Below are positions 17,462-25,974 of a DNA stretch of 64,000 nucleotides, piece by piece; within the stretch, counting starts at the first letter, position 1, and each line of letters opens with the position of its first letter. The notes under the pieces were generated by a model. That model searched no databases. It was given only the letters and a program-made list of their open reading frames with translations, and had not been told where the DNA came from. The DNA comes from Bacteroidota bacterium. Lineage in GTDB: Bacteria > Bacteroidota > Bacteroidia > UKL13-3. The stretch covers positions 1 through 64,000 of the forward strand of contig JAIXWI010000036.1 of the NCBI GenBank assembly GCA_027491355.1, written 5' to 3'. The translations under genes and the position numbers were made by a program.

Positions 17462-18064
17462 ATGTCAAAAAAATCATTTTTAAGACTGATTCAAATTAAA
17501 TTTAAAAAATTATTCAATTATTTCCTCAAAGGACTCCTCATTACCTTACCTGTCTATGCTACCTACAAAATTATGCGTTCTTTACTAGAAAGCATAGACC
17601 AAGTATTTGTGCTTGAAACACCCGGCCTTGGGTTTGTTATTGTCATTGCTGTTATTACCATTTTGGGGATGATTGGATCAAGTTTTATTACACGTCCAAT
17701 TTTTGAATTGTTAGACGAAGTACTCAATAAAATTCCGCTGGTAAAAACCATTTATGGAGCTGTAAAAGATTTGATTGAAGCCTTTGTGGGCGAGAAAAAT
17801 AAATTTTCTAAACCTGTCATTGTTGAACTTGCTGAAGGAGTTTATAAGCCTGGCTTTATTACACAAGAAGATTTTGAAGAATTGGTTTTAAAAGATTTGA
17901 TAGCTGTTTATTTACCTCATAGCTATGCCTTTTCGGGCAATTTATACTTGGTACACAAAAATAAGATCAGCATTTATGATGGCAGTTCAAGCGCCTTCAT
18001 GAAGCTCATCGTTTCTGGTGGTGTGAGCGATTTGAACCAACCTGAAAAAGAACAACAACTATGA
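17462..18064 (+). CDS. DUF502 family membrane protein
   Basis: 200 residues matching the DUF502 family: basic N-terminus, helix at about 20-45 (FLKGLLITLPVYATYKIM), second helix at about 55-77 (GFVIVIAVITILGMIGSSF), then the family-typical IPLVKTIYGAVKDLIEAF and a soluble beta-rich C-terminal part. The biochemical role of the family is unknown. Its stop overlaps the start of the UbiA-type gene (ATGA at 18061-18064), so the two are translationally coupled. It follows dnaX by 26 bases. Confidence 0.85.
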   Translation: MSKKSFLRLIQIKFKKLFNYFLKGLLITLPVYATYKIMRSLLESIDQVFVLETPGLGFVIVIAVITILGMIGSSFITRPIFELLDEVLNKIPLVKTIYGAVKDLIEAFVGEKNKFSKPVIVELAEGVYKPGFITQEDFEELVLKDLIAVYLPHSYAFSGNLYLVHKNKISIYDGSSSAFMKLIVSGGVSDLNQPEKEQQL

Positions 18065-18948
18065 TGAGTGTGCTTGTAAATTTCCTGAAGCTGATTCGAT
18101 ACAAAAACATCCTCATGATTGCCTTGACACAGGTATTCACTTTTTATTTTTTAAACCCAGACATACATCTTTTTCATTTATTAGATACTAGCTTTTTGCT
18201 ACTATTGGTTTGCACTGCAATGGTTGCTGCAGGTGGATACATCATCAACGATTACATGGATGTAAAACTCGATTTAATCAATAAGCCTGAGCAAGTAATT
18301 GTTGGTAAATCCATTTCTAGGAGATGGGCCATGTTCATGCATTTATTGTTTACTTCATTTTCATTTTTAATTGGCATAAGTATCAGTAAAAAAATAGCAG
18401 TTGCAGTAATGGCATGCTCATTTTTACTTTGGATTTATTCTCAGTTTTTAAAGAAAACATATTTAGCCGGAAATTTATTGGTTAGCTTTTTAAGTGCTTT
18501 TAGTTTAATTATTTTATTTGTATTTAAACCAAATGAATTACACGCCAATGGTATTTATTTGTTTGCTATGTTTGCTTTTTTAACGACGTTAATAAGAGAA
18601 ATCATCAAGGACATGGAAGACATAAAGGGCGATGTTTCCTACCAAAGCAGAACCATACCAATTGTATCGGGCATCAGAAAAACCAAAAAAATATTACTAC
18701 TATTAATTGTATTAGAAATGCTACTCTGCTTTTACAACTTACTTTTATTTGGTACTGTATCTTATAGTTCAAAATTATTAAACCATGCTTACCAAGTTTA
18801 TGTGGTTTTAATGCTGTTGCTTCCTCTGTTGTTGCTTTACAAGTTGATTCAAAAAGCAGATACCAAAAAAGCATTTACCAGGCTCAGTTTTTATTTTAAA
18901 TTGCTCATGCTATTGGGTATTTTAAGCATGGTTTTTTGGAGGTATTGA
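18061..18948 (+). CDS. UbiA-family prenyltransferase
   Basis: The 295-residue integral membrane enzyme shows about eight or nine helices and the two Asp-rich motifs of the superfamily: NDYMDVKLD near residues 63-71 and KDMEDIKGD near 182-190, which bind prenyl diphosphate through magnesium. In Bacteroidota, proteins of this type are often annotated as geranylgeranylglycerol-phosphate or 4-hydroxybenzoate-like prenyltransferases; the aromatic or polar acceptor cannot be assigned from this context. Two tandem ATG codons (18061 and 18064) could serve as start. Confidence 0.85.
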   Translation: MMSVLVNFLKLIRYKNILMIALTQVFTFYFLNPDIHLFHLLDTSFLLLLVCTAMVAAGGYIINDYMDVKLDLINKPEQVIVGKSISRRWAMFMHLLFTSFSFLIGISISKKIAVAVMACSFLLWIYSQFLKKTYLAGNLLVSFLSAFSLIILFVFKPNELHANGIYLFAMFAFLTTLIREIIKDMEDIKGDVSYQSRTIPIVSGIRKTKKILLLLIVLEMLLCFYNLLLFGTVSYSSKLLNHAYQVYVVLMLLLPLLLLYKLIQKADTKKAFTRLSFYFKLLMLLGILSMVFWRY

Positions 18949-18953
18949 ACTGC

Positions 18954-19415
18954 TTACAACAATGCTTTAAGGTAGTTTGCAGCACACCTTTCTACTATCA
19001 AATGTACTTCTTCAAATACAGCAATGTCCTTGTAATAAGGGTCAGGAACATCCGTGCCTGGCTGGTATGGGTCAAAATTTCTGAACAATTTAATTTGGGA
19101 TGAATCGAAATGAGGCGGTTTCATTTCCATTACTTTTGAAAAAACAGCTTCATCCATTACTAAAAGTTCGTCAAAATTATAAAAATCGTTAGCAGTTATA
19201 GGCCTGGACCTGTGCACAATTTCAAGCCCATATTTTATTGCTATTTGACGGGTTCTTGGATCTGCCAAATCACCTTTGTGAAAGTCTAACAATCCACAAG
19301 AGTCTGCTGCAAAACGATTGTTTAGCTGATTTTCATTTACCAATTTCATGAACAATGCTTCAGCCAGCGGAGACCTACATATGTTTCCAAGACAAATAAA
19401 TAAAACCTTGTACAT
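18954..19415 (-). CDS. low-molecular-weight protein tyrosine phosphatase
   Basis: 153 residues with the phosphatase loop CLGNICRS at residues 8-15 (C-x5-R, nucleophile C8) and the general-acid Asp in DVPDPYYKD near residue 126. These enzymes remove phosphate from tyrosine of proteins, commonly envelope polysaccharide kinases, or from small arginine phosphate substrates. It starts 2 bases after the stop of the COG3014-like lipoprotein gene and is the last gene of a three-gene minus-strand operon with lpoB. It faces the UbiA gene convergently. Confidence 0.92.
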   Translation of the reverse strand: MYKVLFICLGNICRSPLAEALFMKLVNENQLNNRFAADSCGLLDFHKGDLADPRTRQIAIKYGLEIVHRSRPITANDFYNFDELLVMDEAVFSKVMEMKPPHFDSSQIKLFRNFDPYQPGTDVPDPYYKDIAVFEEVHLIVERCAANYLKALL

Positions 19416-19417
19416 GC

Positions 19418-20827
19418 TCAGTGTTTATATCCTACAAAGTCTAAGGTTTGAACAAACTTAAACGGCTCATTTTCACTAATTGTCAAAGTTAAATTTGTGG
19501 GTGTTTTACCGTCTATGGGTTGTGCATAAAACGTCAATTTGTTTGTAGCTGAATCTAATGGAACACGCACATATTGTATTTGAGAGGGAAGTAATTGCCA
19601 ATTTCTGGTATCAGCTTGCTCAGAGAATGCGCCATACAAACTAACAGCCAAGGCTAAGCCATCTTTTTTATTTTTCTCGGCTTGGTAAACAGCCAATTGT
19701 TTCAAAAATGTTCTAAGTAATGATTCAGCCAGCTCCTTGATTATACGGTCAGATAATGACTTAAAGGCAATGGCATCGATGTTCTCAGCCATTTCAAAGT
19801 GGAACAAATTATTGTTTTTGCCTGCAATCCACGCATTGGAATACTTTAGGTTTCTGGAAACATATTTAGGAATTACTATTCTTATGAAACGCATGTCCAA
19901 TAAATCAGCGTTGGTTTTTTTGTCGGATGTGTAATACGGAACTGAAATACCTAAGTCTGTATTTACAATTTGATAAGCACCATTTTGTTGAGGTACGATT
20001 AAAAAATTGATACTCGAATTGTCTTTAATCGGACACAAGCCATTGTTCCAAAATACCAAAACCTGCTTTTGAGTCGAATATTTTTCTGGAGTTGTTTGAA
20101 GTTTAAATTCTTCTAGGTATTTCTCATACTCTTCTTTGAATCCACTCAAATAGGCCGTTCTCAAAATGTCTTTTTTTAGTTGAAGTGGTGTGGAGGTTCC
20201 AAAAAACTGTTTGTAATCTGATTCATAAATTTCCAAAGCATTGCGGTAAGCAATAAAGGCATCGTTGAAAGCACCTTGAGCATCATAAATAATCCCTAAT
20301 AAATTATGGGCAAAGGCATCTCTTTTGTATTTGTTTTTTGACTGGTACTTGTCTGTATTTTTTTGCATTTTGAGTAACATGCGTTTAGCTTCAATCAAAG
20401 CTTCATCTAAACTATTTAACTGAAGGTAATTCATGGCCGCATAATAGTGCAACAACACTTTTTCAAAATCTTCACCTTCATAAGTGCTGTAAGATTTATT
20501 GGTTACCATGGTTTCAAGATACTCTGCACTGTTCTTAGAAAAGTCTTCTATAAAATAATCAGCCTTTCTTAAATACAGCAAACTTGAATCTGGTTGATTG
20601 TTCAGTGTATACACACTGCCTTTGTTTAAATAATACAACAACCTGTTTCTTTTAACAGTAGCCATTTTTGATTTTTCACCCATCAAATCAAGCGCTTTGC
20701 TGTAATTCTGTTGATAAACAGCCTGCATCAGTGCATCATTTTGTTGGTAATAACTCATGCAAGAAACAAGGCTCAACATTAAAATTGCTGAGCAAAATCC
20801 AATAAACAATTTGCCCTTGAACATCAA
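19418..20827 (-). CDS. COG3014-like TPR lipoprotein
   Basis: A 469-residue lipoprotein: signal peptide with lipobox LVSC, lipidated cysteine at residue 23. Residues about 25-250 are helical tetratricopeptide-like repeats (for example YLNKGSVYTLNNQPDSSLLY and LLGIIYDAQGAFNDAFIAY), followed by a beta-rich C-terminal domain. The pattern resembles COG3014 proteins, which in proteobacteria are also encoded beside lpoB. It lies 3 bases downstream of lpoB and 2 bases before the phosphatase gene. A role in peptidoglycan synthase control is suggested only by neighbourhood. Confidence 0.8.
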   Translation of the reverse strand: MMFKGKLFIGFCSAILMLSLVSCMSYYQQNDALMQAVYQQNYSKALDLMGEKSKMATVKRNRLLYYLNKGSVYTLNNQPDSSLLYLRKADYFIEDFSKNSAEYLETMVTNKSYSTYEGEDFEKVLLHYYAAMNYLQLNSLDEALIEAKRMLLKMQKNTDKYQSKNKYKRDAFAHNLLGIIYDAQGAFNDAFIAYRNALEIYESDYKQFFGTSTPLQLKKDILRTAYLSGFKEEYEKYLEEFKLQTTPEKYSTQKQVLVFWNNGLCPIKDNSSINFLIVPQQNGAYQIVNTDLGISVPYYTSDKKTNADLLDMRFIRIVIPKYVSRNLKYSNAWIAGKNNNLFHFEMAENIDAIAFKSLSDRIIKELAESLLRTFLKQLAVYQAEKNKKDGLALAVSLYGAFSEQADTRNWQLLPSQIQYVRVPLDSATNKLTFYAQPIDGKTPTNLTLTISENEPFKFVQTLDFVGYKH

Positions 20828-20830
20828 AAC

Positions 20831-21418
20831 TTAATTCTTCACAAATTTTTTGATTTGTTTCTCACCCAACCAAACTTTCTCGTTGGTTTCTAAATCAGTC
20901 AACTCTAAATTGATTTGGTATGACACCACTTTCTCTTTTTTATATTCATCAATTACTGAAGTCATAACACCATTAAGCATAAAATCAGCACCTTTTTCCT
21001 TGGCCCATTTCTTTCGTGTTTCTTCGCTGGCAAAAGTTTGTTGATCGTTTCGTTCATTTCTAACTTCTACTCTTGCATCTCCACTTTGAACCACACTAAC
21101 AGTTCCAGTATTGATGAACTCTCTTTCAATATTTTTAATAAAATTAGTTGCATCAATATGCTCTGAAGTTTTGTTTTTAATTTGACCAACTATAACGGTA
21201 GGTTTTTTATTGAATTTTGCCTCATATATGCTTCTCCAAGGTCTGCTCAATACATCTTTGGTCATTTCTGCTGCTACCAATTTGGCATCTACATCATTCC
21301 ATCTTCCGCTCAAATCAATTACTTGATTAGGGTCAACACGTTGAACTTGCCTGGTTTGGTTACAATTTGAAAAGACCAAGGTAAAAGAAATGGCCGTCAG
21401 TAAAATTGAATGTTTCAT
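20831..21418 (-). CDS. lpoB: LpoB-like penicillin-binding protein activator
   Basis: 195 residues: signal peptide with lipidation cysteine at 19 (FSNC, an atypical lipobox with N at -1), then an LpoB-type domain (VDLSGRWND at the start, PTVIVGQIKNKTSEHIDA, FINTGTVSVVQ, EKGADFMLNGVMTSV, and QINLELTDLETNEKVW at the end). LpoB in enterobacteria is an outer-membrane lipoprotein that activates PBP1B; whether this holds in Bacteroidota is unknown. It is the first gene of the operon and diverges from the thioredoxin-like gene. Confidence 0.85.
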   Translation of the reverse strand: MKHSILLTAISFTLVFSNCNQTRQVQRVDPNQVIDLSGRWNDVDAKLVAAEMTKDVLSRPWRSIYEAKFNKKPTVIVGQIKNKTSEHIDATNFIKNIEREFINTGTVSVVQSGDARVEVRNERNDQQTFASEETRKKWAKEKGADFMLNGVMTSVIDEYKKEKVVSYQINLELTDLETNEKVWLGEKQIKKFVKN

Positions 21419-21517
21419 GATTGGTTAAATTATTGATTAATGCTTGTTTTACAAATACTATTCCAAAAGTAAAGAATTGCATTAGAATTTTAATATTTGT
21501 TGATTGGAATGCCAATT

Positions 21518-22036
21518 ATGAATAACAATTACAGCTTTTTTTCGTTCATTGTAACAGCCCTTTTGCTAATTACTGCCTGCTATTCAACAAAATCTGTTTA
21601 TTGGGAAAAATCAAAAAAAGAAAAGGTATTATTAGGATACACATCGTCAAGTCAATTAGACAATGCCAAAATTTTCCCTTGGTATTACTATGGTATAAGG
21701 GCTTACCACCCAAATGATAGCTTGGTTCAGCTCATCAAACCACTTTCAGACAGCTTAGGAGTTTTAATTGTGGCTGGAACTTGGTGTGGAGATACCCAAA
21801 CAGAATTACCTAAAATGATGCGCTTACTCCAAAAAATAAACACCAATGATAGCTTGGTTAATATTCAGTTAGTAAACCGAGCAAAATCAAACCTGTATTT
21901 TCAAGCTAAAACTATGCATGTAAAAGCCATTCCTTGTTTTATATTTTACAAACAAGGAAAAGAAATAGGCAGAATCATTGAACATGCAAACAACAGTTAT
22001 GAAGCCGATTTGTTGAAGATTTTATTAAACAGGTAA
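21518..22036 (+). CDS. thioredoxin-fold lipoprotein
   Basis: About 172 residues from the ATG at 21518 (in-frame alternatives at 21509 and TTG 21497). The chosen start gives a clean lipoprotein signal, with helix FIVTALLLITAC and lipobox ITAC. The thioredoxin-like part has GTWCGDTQTELPKM, where the usual C-x-x-C is reduced to one cysteine (WCGDTQ), and a cis-proline region KAIPCFIFY. Thiol-disulfide exchange by a single active cysteine, or a non-redox role, is inferred. It is next to surE but 30 bases before it with its own -7-like box between. Confidence 0.75.
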   Translation: MNNNYSFFSFIVTALLLITACYSTKSVYWEKSKKEKVLLGYTSSSQLDNAKIFPWYYYGIRAYHPNDSLVQLIKPLSDSLGVLIVAGTWCGDTQTELPKMMRLLQKINTNDSLVNIQLVNRAKSNLYFQAKTMHVKAIPCFIFYKQGKEIGRIIEHANNSYEADLLKILLNR

Positions 22037-22052
22037 CATATATAATTTGTAT

Positions 22053-22060
22053 TACATTTG
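22053..22060 (+). promoter_or_regulatory. -7-type box TACATTTG before surE
   Basis: TACATTTG matches the Bacteroidota TAnnTTTG consensus and ends only 6 bases before the surE ATG, implying a nearly leaderless transcript if it is used. No good -33 TTG is seen at the right distance. Confidence 0.4.
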
Positions 22061-22066
22061 TAGACC

Positions 22067-22834
22067 ATGGAAAACAAACCATTGATTCTTATTACCAATG
22101 ATGATGGCATTACAGCACCTGGTATGCATGCATTGGTTCATTCATTAAAAAGATTGGGTGAAATTGTAGTTGTTGCACCTGACGGTCCGCAGAGTGGAAT
22201 GGGGCATGCAGTAACCATTTCAAAACCTTTGAGATTAAGTGCTACAGAACACTTTGGAGAAATCAAATCTTATCAATGTAGCGGCACCCCTGCCGATTGT
22301 GTTAAAATTGCTGTTGATAAAGTGTTACACCGTAAACCAGACTTTGTTTTTTCAGGTATCAATCATGGCTCTAACAGTTCTATCAATGTCATTTATTCTG
22401 GCACCATGAGTGCAGCAGTTGAAGCTGCTATTGAAGGCATACCTGCTGCAGGATTTAGCTTATGTGATTTTGACTACCACGCTGATTTTGCTTTGGCGGC
22501 AGAAGTAGCATACCAAGTTGCCAGCAATGTCATTACAAATGGATTGCCGAAAGGGGTTTTATTGAATGTGAATGTTCCTAAAGTTGAGCATTCAAACTTC
22601 AAAGGCATAAAAATTGGTCGTCAGGCATTGGCAAAATGGGAAGAAAATTTTGACCATAGAACAGACCCAAATGGCAGAAGTTATTACTGGTTAACAGGTA
22701 AATTCAAAAACTTTGATGCTGGTGAAGATACAGATGAATGGGCTCTAGCAAACAACTATGCTTCCATTGTGCCTGTTCAATTCGATTTAACAGCACACAA
22801 TGCAATTGCTTACCTCAATCAATGGAAATTCTAA
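22067..22834 (+). CDS. surE: 5-prime/3-prime-nucleotidase SurE
   Basis: SurE dephosphorylates nucleoside monophosphates and is linked to stationary-phase survival. The 255-residue protein has the metal-binding opening LITNDDGITAPGM (D12 and D13), VVAPDGPQSGMGHAVT, the GTPADCVKIA and FSGINHGSN motifs (Asn metal ligand) and YSGTMSAAVEA. Length is normal. A small membrane protein gene follows immediately (1-base gap). Confidence 0.95.
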   Translation: MENKPLILITNDDGITAPGMHALVHSLKRLGEIVVVAPDGPQSGMGHAVTISKPLRLSATEHFGEIKSYQCSGTPADCVKIAVDKVLHRKPDFVFSGINHGSNSSINVIYSGTMSAAVEAAIEGIPAAGFSLCDFDYHADFALAAEVAYQVASNVITNGLPKGVLLNVNVPKVEHSNFKGIKIGRQALAKWEENFDHRTDPNGRSYYWLTGKFKNFDAGEDTDEWALANNYASIVPVQFDLTAHNAIAYLNQWKF

Positions 22835-22835
22835 A

Positions 22836-23126
22836 ATGAAAATAAAAGACTTACTTGTTTTTGGTTTCATGGCTGGGCTTCTTGCACCATCCATAGGTAT
22901 TTTTGGCTTTTATGCTTTCAATTTCAACACCCATGAATTAAGCGATTTTTTTCAGCTTTCAATCAAAGAAAAATTGCTATCTCCCTTGCTAAGTTTGTGC
23001 TGTGTGATCAACTTAGGTATCTTCTATTTATCCATCCATTTTGAACGGTTTAAAATTGCCAAAGGAATCATTTTAGCTACTTTCTTGTATGGCTTTGCCA
23101 TTGTCTTGCTGAAATTTTTTCTCTAG
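22836..23126 (+). CDS. small three-helix membrane protein of unknown function
   Basis: 96 residues from the ATG at 22836, directly after the surE stop (an upstream in-frame start inside surE is unlikely). Three hydrophobic segments: about 7-27 (LLVFGFMAGLLAPSIGIFGF), 46-66 and 76-95. No family is recognised. It is probably co-transcribed with surE. Confidence 0.7.
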   Translation: MKIKDLLVFGFMAGLLAPSIGIFGFYAFNFNTHELSDFFQLSIKEKLLSPLLSLCCVINLGIFYLSIHFERFKIAKGIILATFLYGFAIVLLKFFL

Positions 23127-23204
23127 GCCTACCATTTCATGTAAAATTTGCTGATTCAAAACATAAATTTTACAATCTACTGTATGTTTTTAATCGTGCA
23201 GTAG

Positions 23205-23212
23205 TATGTTTG
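23205..23212 (+). promoter_or_regulatory. -7-type box TATGTTTG before the WD40 gene
   Basis: An exact TAnnTTTG match followed by CAGT and then the ATG at 23217, the same tight layout seen before surE and at 32681. No convincing -33 element. Confidence 0.4.
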
Positions 23213-23216
23213 CAGT

Positions 23217-24398
23217 ATGAAGTTAATTTTTAACCTATTTTTATTCCTAAGCTTGGGTTTACAAGCTCAAGAATTGATTAAAAAACCTAGCGCCATTTTA
23301 AGTGAACAAACCAATGATGTTAGTTTTGCACAATTCGTACCTGGGAAAAACAAACATTTGGTAACTGGCACCTGGGACCAAAAAATAATGGTCTACAAAG
23401 CAGACAGTCCATTTAAATTGGTTAAAACATTTGTTGCACATGCTGCTCCATTAACGTGTATGAGCTTCACCCCTTCGGGTAGTTTCATTGCAACAGGCGG
23501 AAAAGATTTTCAAGTAAACATTTGGGATTCCTCATACAATGCTTACAAAATACCTGAAGATCCCAAAAATAAACACAACGCAAATATTACTGCTTTACAA
23601 TTTGACAGAACGGGTCGTTTTCTTTTCAGTGGATGCGAAGAAGGTAAAATAATTATCTGGGACTTATTGAATAAAAAAACAATCAAAACCATACCAAACA
23701 CTGTTGCTGTTTCTGCATTTGCAACATACACAAACACCAGTAGTTTGTTTGTAGCCGGTGCAGAACCCACAATCAAATTGCTTAATTTGAGCAATGGTCA
23801 AGTGTTTAAAAAATTAGATGGTCACAAAGACCATGTAAACGCTATTGCCATCAGTAGAAATTACAAATATTTAATCAGTGGATCAAACGACAAAACAGCT
23901 ATCATCTGGGATTTAAAAACCTTCAAACCTTTTAAAGTTTTATCCGTTGGATGTTGGAAAATTACAGCCGTTGCATTTAGTGACGATTCAAAGTATTGCA
24001 TCACTGGTTGCAATGATGGCTCTTTAAAAATTTGGGAAACTGAAACAGGAAATTTACTACGCAGTGTTGAAGAACAAAATCTGATCATCAATGACCTTAG
24101 TTTCAATGCCAATGGTAAATACTTTGCAGCTGCAACAACTTTGAAAAGCGAAGCTAATTATGGAACACGTATATACAATTCAGGTTTAGCTTCAGATAAC
24201 AGCTTGCTCAAAACAACTGAATCTTTAAAAATAAGTACAGGTAAAAATGCATTGAAAGACTCCACTGTTTTAGCAAACAAAGCCAAAGATTCAAAAGAAA
24301 CCACTGATAAAATGCCTAAGAAAACTACAGGTCAACTGGACTCCGCTAGAATTTACAAAACTCCAATTCCACTTAAAATCAATAAGATAAACAAATAA
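23217..24398 (+). CDS. secreted WD40-repeat protein
   Basis: 393 residues with an N-terminal signal peptide (LFLFLSLGLQAQ) and then about six to seven WD40 blades, ending in recognisable motifs: GTWDQKI near 45, NIWDSS near 103, IIWDLLN near 147, IIWDLKT near 231, KIWETET near 273. The last 70 residues are Lys/Thr/Ser-rich and low in structure. WD40 propellers are protein-interaction platforms; the partner is unknown. It lies just upstream of the cytochrome oxidase genes but with 120 bases of spacing. Confidence 0.85.
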   Translation: MKLIFNLFLFLSLGLQAQELIKKPSAILSEQTNDVSFAQFVPGKNKHLVTGTWDQKIMVYKADSPFKLVKTFVAHAAPLTCMSFTPSGSFIATGGKDFQVNIWDSSYNAYKIPEDPKNKHNANITALQFDRTGRFLFSGCEEGKIIIWDLLNKKTIKTIPNTVAVSAFATYTNTSSLFVAGAEPTIKLLNLSNGQVFKKLDGHKDHVNAIAISRNYKYLISGSNDKTAIIWDLKTFKPFKVLSVGCWKITAVAFSDDSKYCITGCNDGSLKIWETETGNLLRSVEEQNLIINDLSFNANGKYFAAATTLKSEANYGTRIYNSGLASDNSLLKTTESLKISTGKNALKDSTVLANKAKDSKETTDKMPKKTTGQLDSARIYKTPIPLKINKINK

Positions 24399-24518
24399 TG
24401 CAGATTTCAACAGTGTTTATTGAATTCTTTTTTAGCAAATAATCTTAAACAAAAAGATTACTTTCATATATTGCAACGCAAAATAAACCAAACAGGAACC
24501 TCACAAAAAGTAAGCAAA

Positions 24519-25946
24519 ATGAAGATTTTCAAATCATTAACTAAAAGTCTTTTCTTTTTATCCATTTTAATCTCTTTTGGTTTTTCTACAAAAGCCCAAA
24601 GTGCTGATGAAGGAAAAACCCTTTTCAACGCAAATTGTACCGCTTGTCATGCTATCAACGATAAAATTGTTGGTCCAGCATTGAAAGATGTTCACAAACG
24701 CAGAGAAGAATCTTGGTTGATTAAATGGATAAAAAATTCCCAAGCAATGGTAAAATCAGGAGATGCCACCGCTGTTCAGTTGTACAAAGAAAACAACGAA
24801 AGCGTCATGACATCATTCGAAAATTTATCAGATGTACAAATCAAATCAATCATTGCATACATCAAAGCTGAAAGTGAAGCGCCTGCTGCTCAAGCTGCAA
24901 CAGCAACTGTAGCTGGTTCAAATACCAATACAGATAGTAACATTAATGATTACAAAACACCCATTAATTGGTTATTGGTAATTATTGCATCGCTCTTGAT
25001 TGCCATTATTGCCAGAATTTTTGGCATCTTAAATAAGATTGGAGAAATTCAAGGAAAACCAGTTATCAATTGGACCAAAACCAACGGCATGTTAGTAATG
25101 GCATTCATGGTAATTGGATTGATAGCAACCTTCTGGGAATTCTATGTTCATGGAAAGCTTACCGTTTTCTCAATGGGTGCTGCATCAGCACATGGAGAAG
25201 AATACGATAATATGTTCATGATTACACTTGGCTTAACTGGTGTTGTATTTGTTATCACTCAAATCCTGTTGTTTTGGTATGCTTACAAATACAAAAACGA
25301 TGGTAAAAGAAAAGCCATGTATTTCCCAGATAACCATAAATTAGAATTCATTTGGACCATCGTACCTGCAGTTGTTTTAACTGTTTTAGTGATCAGAGGT
25401 TTAATGACATGGAACAATATCATGTACAACAAAGATGAGAATGCAAGAGAAATAGAAGTATTCGGATACCAATTTGCTTGGGATGCCCGTTTGGCTGGTG
25501 CTGACAACAAATTAGGTGCACACAACTTCAGAGAAATTGGTAAAGTGAATGCGTTAGGTGTTGATACCACAGATGAAAAATCAAAAGATGATGTTGTTGT
25601 AAAAGAATTGCATTTAGAAGTAGGCAAACCTGTCAATTTCAACTTCAGAGCAAAAGATGTCATTCATAGTGCATATTTCCCTCATTTCCGCGCACAAATG
25701 AACGTTGTACCCGGATTACCAACTAAATTCTCTTTCACACCTACAGTTACCACTGCAGATATGAGAAACAAATTGGGCAAACCAGAATTTGATTATGTTT
25801 TGCTTTGTAACAAAATATGTGGAAGTGCACATTACAGAATGAAAATGGTTGTGGTGGTTGATACCAAAGAAGCATACGAAAAATGGTTAGCTAGTCAAAA
25901 AACAATCACAAACCAACCTGTAAACAATTCAATTGCATCTAAATAA
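24519..25946 (+). CDS. coxB: cytochrome c oxidase subunit II with N-terminal cytochrome c domain
   Basis: From the ATG at 24519 the product is 475 residues. Signal peptide (about 1-27), then a mono-heme cytochrome c domain (C40-x-x-C43-H44; likely axial Met near 97), an Ala-rich linker, membrane segments at about 150-172, 191-209 and 235-255 (plus about 277-297), and a periplasmic CuA domain: H383 and C430, C434, H438, M441 in CNKICGSAHYRM. It donates electrons to subunit I. The cytochrome c lies at the N-terminus, whereas caa3 enzymes usually carry it at the C-terminus. An upstream in-frame TTG at 24420 would add 33 residues and destroy the signal peptide, so it was rejected. First gene of a long cox operon. 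Confidence 0.92.
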   Translation: MKIFKSLTKSLFFLSILISFGFSTKAQSADEGKTLFNANCTACHAINDKIVGPALKDVHKRREESWLIKWIKNSQAMVKSGDATAVQLYKENNESVMTSFENLSDVQIKSIIAYIKAESEAPAAQAATATVAGSNTNTDSNINDYKTPINWLLVIIASLLIAIIARIFGILNKIGEIQGKPVINWTKTNGMLVMAFMVIGLIATFWEFYVHGKLTVFSMGAASAHGEEYDNMFMITLGLTGVVFVITQILLFWYAYKYKNDGKRKAMYFPDNHKLEFIWTIVPAVVLTVLVIRGLMTWNNIMYNKDENAREIEVFGYQFAWDARLAGADNKLGAHNFREIGKVNALGVDTTDEKSKDDVVVKELHLEVGKPVNFNFRAKDVIHSAYFPHFRAQMNVVPGLPTKFSFTPTVTTADMRNKLGKPEFDYVLLCNKICGSAHYRMKMVVVVDTKEAYEKWLASQKTITNQPVNNSIASK

Positions 25947-25974
25947 ATTAATCAGAAAAGAAAACAATAGGTAT

